Origin: Citrifermentans bremense R1
GTDB taxonomy: Bacteria; Desulfobacterota; Desulfuromonadia; Geobacterales; Geobacteraceae
DNA length: 64,000 nt
Assembly (NCBI RefSeq): GCF_000426865.1
Contig: NZ_AUGE01000002.1
Location: 186,001-250,000 of the forward strand
Direction of reading: 5' to 3'
The translations under genes were made by a program, and so were the position numbers. This document shows positions 58,593 to 64,000 of the stretch, piece after piece. The notes under the pieces are model-generated. The model did not search any database. It was not told the origin of the DNA and saw nothing but the letters and a program-made list of their open reading frames with translations. Numbering within the stretch: the stretch's first letter is position 1; the number at the start of each line of letters is the position of its first letter.

Positions 58593-58973
58593 CTAGGGGC
58601 GGCGGTAGGTGATGGCGGTGATCACCGCCCCCTGCGGATCCTGTATCACGCAAAAGCGCCCCACCCTGGGGATCTCCGTGGGAGGGACCAGCACCTTGCC
58701 CCCCAGCTCCTCCGCCTTGGCGGCGGTCGCGTCCACGTCGGTTACCGTCACGTAGGCACCCCAGCCTGCAGGCTTGCGCTGACCGGGGCGCAACGGGGTC
58801 ATCCCCCCCACCTCGCGGCTCCCCACCTTGATCAGGGCGTAATCCTCCGCTCCGCTCCAAGGCTCGGTCCTCCAGCCGAAGAGACGGCTATAGAAGGCCC
58901 GCGACCCGGCTAGGTCCGGCGTGCTCAACTCCAACCAGCTGAACGCCCCCTGCTCCTTGAATTGATCGGCCAT
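58593..58973 (-). CDS. VOC (glyoxalase-fold) family protein
   Basis: The protein has 126 residues with paired beta-alpha-beta-beta-beta modules: FSWLELSTPDLAGSRAFYSRLFGW in the first and AYVTVTDVDATAAKAEELGGKVL and FCVIQDPQGAVITAI in the second. Proteins of this close type act as glyoxalases, bleomycin-resistance proteins or carrier-like dioxygenase relatives. Substrate unknown. The gene is last in the minus-strand run and 57 bases after the TPR gene. Confidence 0.88.
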   Translation of the reverse strand: MADQFKEQGAFSWLELSTPDLAGSRAFYSRLFGWRTEPWSGAEDYALIKVGSREVGGMTPLRPGQRKPAGWGAYVTVTDVDATAAKAEELGGKVLVPPTEIPRVGRFCVIQDPQGAVITAITYRRP

Positions 58974-59030
58974 CTGGTCACCCCCCTTAAAAGGTCTGTC
59001 AGCCGCATCAAAGTATATGGGTGGAGCCTC

Positions 59031-59483
59031 TCAGCGCAACCCGACCCGCCCCAAGAGGATGCCGATCCACTTGTTGAGCGGGTTGTCGCGCGACAAAAAC
59101 CTGAGCGGCGGGGGCTTCCTGCTGCCGAGCAGGTTCAAAAGCGCCACGATCTCGGGGCTCCCACCGGACTCCATCCCCTTTCTCAAGGCCGCTATCGCCT
59201 CGGGCTTCTGCCCGGCGATCTGGTGCACCCTGGCGAGGTTCAGGTGGTGAGCCGGGTTTTGCGGCTCGATCTCCAGCGAGGCGAGGCAGAGGTCGCGCCC
59301 CTTCCTCACCTGCCCCCGTTCTTTGGCGATGCAGTACCCCAGGTACGAGTGCAGCGCCGGGTTGTCCTGCGCCTTGAAGGCCCGCTCCAACAGTGGAAGC
59401 GCGGCCTGGGGGTCCCCCGACGACAGCGCCTCCAGCGCGCGCTGGCAAAGTCTCCCCGGATCATCCTGCGGCATAAGCTCCAT
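59031..59483 (-). CDS. Tetratricopeptide repeat protein
   Basis: The protein has 150 residues from the ATG at 59483, which follows GGAGGTGGG; a TTG six codons upstream is less likely. Three TPR units cover about residues 12-115 (ALSSGDPQAALPLLERAFKAQDN, CLASLEIEPQNPAHHLNLARVHQIAGQKPEAIAAL). The C-terminal segment SRDNPLNKWIGILLGRVG is conserved-looking and basic but unassigned. No signal peptide. It follows the HAD gene by 18 bases. Confidence 0.8.
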   Translation of the reverse strand: MELMPQDDPGRLCQRALEALSSGDPQAALPLLERAFKAQDNPALHSYLGYCIAKERGQVRKGRDLCLASLEIEPQNPAHHLNLARVHQIAGQKPEAIAALRKGMESGGSPEIVALLNLLGSRKPPPLRFLSRDNPLNKWIGILLGRVGLR

Positions 59484-59501
59484 CGGTCCCACCTCCGGCA
59501 A

Positions 59502-60122
59502 CTACAGCAGTAACAGCAGTTCCTGGTGCTTCTCTATCCTGGCCAGCGCGCGCATCCCGCCGCGGTAGGCGACAAACGGGACGCCGGCAGCGTCGGCCGC
59601 CTGGCGGTCCACCTCGGAGTCCCCGACGAAGAGCGCCTCTTCAGGGGCGATCCCGAACTGAGCCAGCACCTTCCAAAGCGGCTCCGGGTGGGGTTTCGGG
59701 TTTTGCACCTGCGCCGCGGTCATGACGCAGCTGAAATAGGGAGCAAGCCCGAAGGTTTCCAGCAGCATGTCCATGGAGCTTGCCCTGTTGGTGCAGACGG
59801 CGAGCTCCACCCTCCCCTTCAGCGCCTCCAGCGTCTCGCGCAGACCCTCCTCCATCACCATCAGGGGGAAAAGCTTCCTGTAGTCGATGCTGGCCGAGAA
59901 AGCCCGCACCTCGTCCATCCGCTTTTCCCCGGCGAAGATGTGGGACAGCACGTCCTTGTTGCAGTAGGTGTGCAGAATCCGCATCAGCTCGGCGTCGCCG
60001 CGGTCCAGGGGGGCCTTGCCGAAGTGCTCCACCACCTGCCCATAGAAGGCGTAGTTCGCCTCGAAGGAGTCGAACAGCACCCCGTCGCAGTCGTAGATGA
60101 CCGCCTTGGTCTCTTTTCTCAA
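59502..60122 (-). CDS. HAD-superfamily hydrolase (phosphoglycolate phosphatase-like)
   Basis: The protein has 206 residues from a TTG at 60122 with GGAG 6 bases upstream; an ATG 16 codons earlier overlaps the HNH gene and has no site. Motif I is DCDGVLFDS (near 9), motif II VCTNR, motif III K in NPKPHPEP and motif IV FVGDSEVDRQAA. The subfamily contains phosphoglycolate phosphatases and pyrophosphatases; the cap domain (about 16-80) is helical. The substrate is unknown. Confidence 0.85.
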   Translation of the reverse strand: MRKETKAVIYDCDGVLFDSFEANYAFYGQVVEHFGKAPLDRGDAELMRILHTYCNKDVLSHIFAGEKRMDEVRAFSASIDYRKLFPLMVMEEGLRETLEALKGRVELAVCTNRASSMDMLLETFGLAPYFSCVMTAAQVQNPKPHPEPLWKVLAQFGIAPEEALFVGDSEVDRQAADAAGVPFVAYRGGMRALARIEKHQELLLLL

Positions 60123-60147
60123 GATATTCTCCGCGGGCGAAGCCCGT

Positions 60148-60453
60148 TCACTGCTGCTTATTCCCGGCAAGCGTCTCCAGGTATTCCTCCCACTCGATGG
60201 GGAGCAGGTGCTTCTTCTTGTTGTTGCATTCCTTGCAGGCGGGCACCACGTTGCCGCGGTTCGACTTCCCGCCGCGAATCACCGGCACCACGTGATCCAT
60301 GGAGAGCTCGGCCGGAGGAAACTTCCCCCCGCACCAGTGGCAGGCGCCGCGGCCCACCCGGTTTTTCCACCACTGGCTGCGACGCAGTTCGCGCGCCTTC
60401 TCACGTTCCCTGCGGATCTCCTCCTCGGAGACCTCGATGATGAAGTAGTCCAA
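60148..60453 (-). CDS. HNH endonuclease domain protein
   Basis: The protein has 101 residues from a TTG at 60453, preceded by AAGGAAG; the longer frame overlaps rnhA. The zinc-type HNH motif is CHWCGGKFPPAELSMDHVVP (near 50-69) followed by N of NRGNVVPACKECNNKK, with two CxxC pairs binding zinc. Stand-alone HNH proteins of this type occur in many genomes; the target DNA is unknown. It is part of the rnhA-HAD-TPR run and is not linked to a phage here. Confidence 0.85.
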   Translation of the reverse strand: MDYFIIEVSEEEIRREREKARELRRSQWWKNRVGRGACHWCGGKFPPAELSMDHVVPVIRGGKSNRGNVVPACKECNNKKKHLLPIEWEEYLETLAGNKQQ

Positions 60454-60482
60454 TGAGCTTCCTTTATCCGGTGCTTGCCGCG

Positions 60483-60929
60483 CTACCTGCCGCCGCCTGC
60501 GCGGTAGCTGTCGATGGCGGCGCGCGCAAGCTCGTCGCAGCGTTCGTTTTCCACGTGGCCGTTGTGGCCGCGCACCCACACCCAGCGGATCTGGTGCACC
60601 CGGGAGAGCTCCAGGAGCCGCTCCCAAAGGTCGCGGTTCAGGACCGGCTCCTTCTTCGAGTTCACCCACCCACGCTTGACCCAGCCGGAAAGCCATTCGG
60701 TCATCCCCTTGGCAAGGTACTGGGAATCGGTCGTCACCACCACCTGGCAGGGGCGCTTCAGCGCATCGAGCGCGGCGATGGCGGCACTCATCTCCATCCG
60801 GTTGTTGGTGGTGTCCCCCTCGGCGCCGGAGATCTCCTTCACCGTATCGCCGCAGCGCAGGATGCTACCGAAACCGCCAACCCCGGGGTTGCCGCTGCAG
60901 GCCCCGTCGCAAAAGATCTCAACCTGCAT
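60483..60929 (-). CDS. rnhA: Ribonuclease HI
   Basis: The 148-residue enzyme cuts RNA in RNA-DNA hybrids. The four acidic active-site residues are seen in [11 protein letters not shown] (D8), [10 protein letters not shown] (E near 46), [10 protein letters not shown] (D near 68) and ERCDELAR (D near 133), with the assisting His in [12 protein letters not shown]. The ATG has AGGAGG. It overlaps the end of plsC by 11 bases. Confidence 0.97.
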   Translation of the reverse strand: MQVEIFCDGACSGNPGVGGFGSILRCGDTVKEISGAEGDTTNNRMEMSAAIAALDALKRPCQVVVTTDSQYLAKGMTEWLSGWVKRGWVNSKKEPVLNRDLWERLLELSRVHQIRWVWVRGHNGHVENERCDELARAAIDSYRAGGGR

Positions 60930-61572
60930 CGACGTTGCCTCCTTCCTGGCGCAAAAGCGTGGCGATCGCCTCCATCACCCTGTCCACGATCAGCTGATGG
61001 GTCTCCTTGCAGTCCTCAAGCTGGTAGAGGTCGGAGAAGTCGAGCGGATGCCCGAAGCTCACCCCCCCCCTGGCGCCGAACGCGGGAAACTTCCAGCGGT
61101 TCACGCCGGTCAGCGCCGTCGGGATCACCTGGGGCCTCGTGTCGTAGATGATCTTCCCCACACCGCGGTTACCCTTGCCGAGGACGCCGTCCTTGTGCCT
61201 TGTACCCTCGGGAAAGAGCATGACCTTCTGGTCGGCTAAAAGCACGTTGATCTGCTTGCCGGCGCGGATGTCCCGGCCGCGGCGCACAGGAAATGCGCCC
61301 CAGGAACGATAGACGAGCCCCATGAGGCGGTTTTGGAACAGCTCCTCCTTGGCGGGGGCCCAGAGCATCTGCAGCGGGTTGCGCCGGATGACGGCCCAGG
61401 GGAGGAAGATCGTGTCGTAAGCGGAGATATGGTTGGAGGCGACCAGCACCCCTCCCGAGCCGGGAATACGCTCGGCGCCGTAAACTGTGAAGCGGTTGAG
61501 CGCGGAGGCGTAGCAGCCGATCACCCATACGGAAAAGGTGACCCAGAGGCGACGCAAAAGTGAAACCTTCAA
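60919..61572 (-). CDS. plsC: 1-acyl-sn-glycerol-3-phosphate acyltransferase
   Basis: The 217-residue membrane enzyme makes phosphatidic acid. It starts at TTG 61572 with AAGGGG upstream. Catalytic HX4D is in [14 protein letters not shown] (near 53-58), the second motif [11 protein letters not shown], and the [10 protein letters not shown] glycerol-phosphate site (near 119). The N-terminal hydrophobic stretch (about 5-22) anchors it. Confidence 0.93.
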   Translation of the reverse strand: MKVSLLRRLWVTFSVWVIGCYASALNRFTVYGAERIPGSGGVLVASNHISAYDTIFLPWAVIRRNPLQMLWAPAKEELFQNRLMGLVYRSWGAFPVRRGRDIRAGKQINVLLADQKVMLFPEGTRHKDGVLGKGNRGVGKIIYDTRPQVIPTALTGVNRWKFPAFGARGGVSFGHPLDFSDLYQLEDCKETHQLIVDRVMEAIATLLRQEGGNVDAG

Positions 61573-61663
61573 GGAAGAAACCCCTTCATGCAGTGGATTT
61601 TATTGCGGAACGATGATTTATAGCATGAATGGCCGACCGGGGGCAACCGTTTCCAGCCGGGGG

Positions 61664-63052
61664 TCACCCGTTGACGGTAAAGTAGAAAGTGGCGCCGGCC
61701 CCGGGTGTGCCGTCTCCCCAGATCTGGCCGTTGTGCCGGCGGATGATGCGCCGTACCGTGGCGAGCCCAAGGCCGGTACCGGGAAACTCCGAAGCGGAAT
61801 GCAGGCGCCTGAACGGTTTGAAGAGCTCCTCGGCGCGGGCGTTGTCGAACCCTGCACCGTTGTCTCTCACAAATATCACGAGCTCCCCTTGTTCGCTGCT
61901 GAAAGAGCCGAGTTCTATCAGGGGCATAGCCACGTGGGAGGTGTACTTCCAGGCGTTGGACAAAAGGTTCTCCATGGCGATGCGCAACAGCTCCCGGTCC
62001 CCCTGGACCACGAGCCGCTCGGGTAGGCGCAGGGTCACCTTGCGCCCGGGATTGTCCAGCTGCAGTTGCGCCGCCAGTTCCTGCACCAGTTCGGCCAGGT
62101 CCACCGCAGCGGGCGCCATCTCCATCTCCGTCACATGGCAAAGGATCATCAGCGCCTCGATCATCGACTCCATCTGGACGCAGCCGTCGTTTACGAGCGA
62201 CACGAAGAAACGGCCGTTTTCGTCCAGCAGATCGCCATAGCGCTGCAGTTCCTGGGCGGAACTGTAGATCCGGGTAAGCGGCGCGCGCAGATCGTGGGCG
62301 ACCGCCAGGCAGAAGGCCTCCAGTTCACGGTTCACCTGCTTCAGTTCGCTGGCCTGCCGGGTGAGGGCCAGGTTCAACTGGGCCGCCTCGCGCTCTACCA
62401 GCCGCTGCGCCGTGACGTCCCGCACCACCTCTATGCCGAGCGCGGGCCTGCCGTCGGCCCCGTTCAGCACCGAGCACGTTATCTCGACGTAGCGGTCGCC
62501 GTTGACAGGCTCCGGACTCACCTTGGCGCGGTGCACCTGGCCGTCCGCGAAGGCCGCGGCCAGGTGGCAGCCGGGGCAGATTTTCTTTTCCTGGCGGTAC
62601 GCCTGGTAGCAGTGCTCGCCGACATGCTGCCCCATCATCTCCACGTGGGCGCGGTTTTGGTAGACGATGGTCATATCCGGCGCCTGTATGGAGATGGCGT
62701 CTCCCATCGCCTCGACGATGCCGCGCAGCTTCGCCTTGTCGTCCTGGGACTTGTCCAGCGCTGTCTTCAGCGCCGCTTGAAGTTCAGCCTGCAACCGGTG
62801 GGAGTGCCTGCTGTAAAGGAGCAGGCAACAGACCAGAAACACCACCAGGGAAAACTCCGCCGCCTGGTGCCGGTCCGGATGCAGCAGGTATTTGTAGAAG
62901 GAGTTCCCGCCGAAAAGGAAATAGTCGATGGCCGCCTGGAGCAGCCAGAAGAGGAAGGTAAGCGCCCCCCCCAGCAGCGCCTGGAGCAGGAAGGATTTTG
63001 CGCCGGGCTCGGAAAGCCTGGCCCAGCAGGTAAGGCTAGACTTCAACTCCAA
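61664..63052 (-). CDS. Membrane sensor histidine kinase with PAS domain
   Basis: The protein has 462 residues from a TTG with GGAGGG upstream. Two membrane helices (about 20-45 and 65-85) flank a short loop, so there is little extracytoplasmic sensor. A PAS domain (about 100-220) includes KKICPGCH, a Cys pair common in one PAS subclass; because it is cytoplasmic it should not carry c-heme. H-box is LAVAHDLRAPLTRIYS (near 243), N-box NLLSNAWKY, lids DNGAGFD and GTGLGLA. It lacks a receiver and has no partner regulator nearby. It overlaps the radical SAM gene by 10 bases. Confidence 0.9.
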   Translation of the reverse strand: MELKSSLTCWARLSEPGAKSFLLQALLGGALTFLFWLLQAAIDYFLFGGNSFYKYLLHPDRHQAAEFSLVVFLVCCLLLYSRHSHRLQAELQAALKTALDKSQDDKAKLRGIVEAMGDAISIQAPDMTIVYQNRAHVEMMGQHVGEHCYQAYRQEKKICPGCHLAAAFADGQVHRAKVSPEPVNGDRYVEITCSVLNGADGRPALGIEVVRDVTAQRLVEREAAQLNLALTRQASELKQVNRELEAFCLAVAHDLRAPLTRIYSSAQELQRYGDLLDENGRFFVSLVNDGCVQMESMIEALMILCHVTEMEMAPAAVDLAELVQELAAQLQLDNPGRKVTLRLPERLVVQGDRELLRIAMENLLSNAWKYTSHVAMPLIELGSFSSEQGELVIFVRDNGAGFDNARAEELFKPFRRLHSASEFPGTGLGLATVRRIIRRHNGQIWGDGTPGAGATFYFTVNG

Positions 63053-64000
63053 ACGCCCTCCACCCCGGCGCCGCAGGCAGGACAGCGCCCCTTAACCAGT
63101 AGGTTTTTCTCCACCACGTAACCGTACCTGGCGATGACGAGCGCGCCGCAGCCAGGACAGTAGCTGTTCTCCCCCCCTTCCCCGGGGACGTTACCCTCGT
63201 AGACGTAGCGCAGTCCGGCCTCAAGCCCGAAGTCGCGTGCGTTTCTCAAGGTGGCGACGGGGGTGCGGGGCTCGTCCATCAGGCGATAGGTCGGATAGAA
63301 CTGGCTCACGTGCCATGGGGTGTCCACGCCGACCTCCTCAGCTATGAAGCGCGCGAGGTCGCGCAGCTCCCGGTCCGAGTCGTTGCGGTTGGGTATCACC
63401 AGGGTGGTGATCTCGAGCCAGATGCCGAGCCTTTTGTACTCCCTGATGCAGTCGAGCACCTCGTCCAGCGAAGCGCCCACCACGTCGCGGTAGAAGCTCT
63501 CGCTGAAGGCCTTCAGGTCTATGTTGGCCGCGTCGAGATACGGCGCTATCGCCTGCAGCGCCTCGCTGGTGATGTAGCCGTTGGTGACGAAGATGTTCTT
63601 GAGCCCTGCCGCGCGGGCGAGTTTCGCCGTCTCGAAGGCGTATTCGAAGAAGATGGTGGGCTCGGTGTAGGTGTAGGCGATGGAACGGCAGCCGGAAGCC
63701 TGCGCGCGCTCCACGATCTGCTCGGGGGAAAGGGAAAAGCCGGAGCGCTCCACGCTTTGCTCGTCGGGCTGGGAGATACTGTAGTTCTGGCAGTGCAGGC
63801 AGCGGAAATTGCAACCGACAGTGGCGACGGAATAGGAGCGGCTCCCCGGAAGCAGGTGGAAAAGGGGCTTTTTCTCGATGGGGTCCACGTGCTCAGCGAC
63901 GGCGCGGCCATAGACCAGCGAATAGAGCACCCCCTGGCGGTTCTGGCGTACCCTGCAGTGCCCGAACTTGCCGCTGCCGATCAGACAGCGGAAGCGGCAC
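63043..64000 (-). CDS. amrS: AmmeMemoRadiSam system radical SAM enzyme (5' end beyond window)
   Basis: The frame stays open to the window edge; 318 codons are visible. The edge residues CRFRCLIGSGKFGHCRVRQNRQG resemble the cysteine-rich N-terminus of this family. The radical SAM cluster motif is GCNFRCLHCQN, followed by SYTYTEPTIFFEYA-like AYTYTEP and WLEITTLVIPNRND. The C-terminal CPGCG...CPACG pairs are typical. AmrS works with AMMECR1 and MEMO1 homologues in an undetermined radical reaction. Those partners are not in the window. Confidence 0.92.
   Translation of the reverse strand, partial: CRFRCLIGSGKFGHCRVRQNRQGVLYSLVYGRAVAEHVDPIEKKPLFHLLPGSRSYSVATVGCNFRCLHCQNYSISQPDEQSVERSGFSLSPEQIVERAQASGCRSIAYTYTEPTIFFEYAFETAKLARAAGLKNIFVTNGYITSEALQAIAPYLDAANIDLKAFSESFYRDVVGASLDEVLDCIREYKRLGIWLEITTLVIPNRNDSDRELRDLARFIAEEVGVDTPWHVSQFYPTYRLMDEPRTPVATLRNARDFGLEAGLRYVYEGNVPGEGGENSYCPGCGALVIARYGYVVEKNLLVKGRCPACGAGVEGVWS

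Noticed and set aside
62570-62600. CPGCH in the kinase at 61664-63052 as a c-type heme site
   Set aside because: The PAS domain follows two membrane helices and is predicted cytoplasmic, where c-heme is not attached. The Cys pattern is common in this PAS subclass.

Overview
The window is GC-rich bacterial chromosome, most likely from the Geobacter group (Geobacterales; Geobacter/Citrifermentans/Geomonas-like). The evidence is a periplasmic 12-heme c-type cytochrome, a c-heme-type sensor fused to HD-GYP, many PAS-containing hybrid histidine kinases, sigma-54 activators, frequent TTG/GTG starts, and the gene order queA-tgt-yajC-secD-secF. Both ends cut genes: purN at the left (last 27 codons) and an AmmeMemoRadiSam radical SAM enzyme at the right. 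I see no rRNA, tRNA, insertion sequence, prophage or true CRISPR array.

Layout. 0-1.5 kb: end of purN, then an orphan flagellar-type pair (FliK-like and FlhB C-domain-like). 1.7-6.6 kb: a signalling block of hybrid kinase plus HD-GYP response regulator, converging on an NtrC-type regulator. 6.7-13.3 kb: fructose-1,6-bisphosphatase with a small acidic protein, PutA, and a PAS/sigma-54 activator that probably controls putA. 13.4-14.34 kb: a large degenerate 21-bp tandem repeat array with no intact gene. 14.6-18.5 kb: trpE and htpG, divergent around a spacer full of ATCTGAG repeats. 18.6-27.2 kb: a small membrane protein, a kinase / dipeptide epimerase / DUF819 membrane protein operon, a large Cache/PAS hybrid kinase and a MshEN-REC protein. 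27.4-34.3 kb: lemA and two TPM-domain genes, a GH100-like glycosidase, a metallophosphatase, a serine hydrolase and the 12-heme cytochrome. 34.4-44.2 kb, all on the minus strand: spoIID-like, queA, tgt, yajC, secD, secF, a TPR protein, recJ and a cation efflux protein. 44.3-49 kb: c-heme HD-GYP sensor behind a strong sigma-54-type promoter, two peptide-ABC ATPases and an ArsR regulator. 49-53.5 kb: nadK, recN, an ArgA-like acetyltransferase and pmbA. 53.6-58.5 kb: glgP, rarA and pfkA. 58.6-64 kb: a minus-strand run of amrS, histidine kinase, plsC, rnhA, HNH, HAD, TPR and VOC genes.

Themes. Central carbon storage and glycolysis/gluconeogenesis genes (fbp, glgP, pfkA, GH100-like) are scattered through the window. 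Cyclic-dinucleotide signalling recurs: two HD-GYP proteins and one predicted c-di-GMP-binding MshEN domain fused to a receiver. The most unexplained element is the array of about 42 degenerate 21-bp units at 13.41-14.34 kb. It reads as a decayed Gly-Ala-Pro-Leu-x-Leu-Asn heptapeptide repeat or as a non-coding repeat locus. Second in interest are the repeat-rich trpE/htpG spacer and the c-heme/HD-GYP protein with its sigma-54 promoter.
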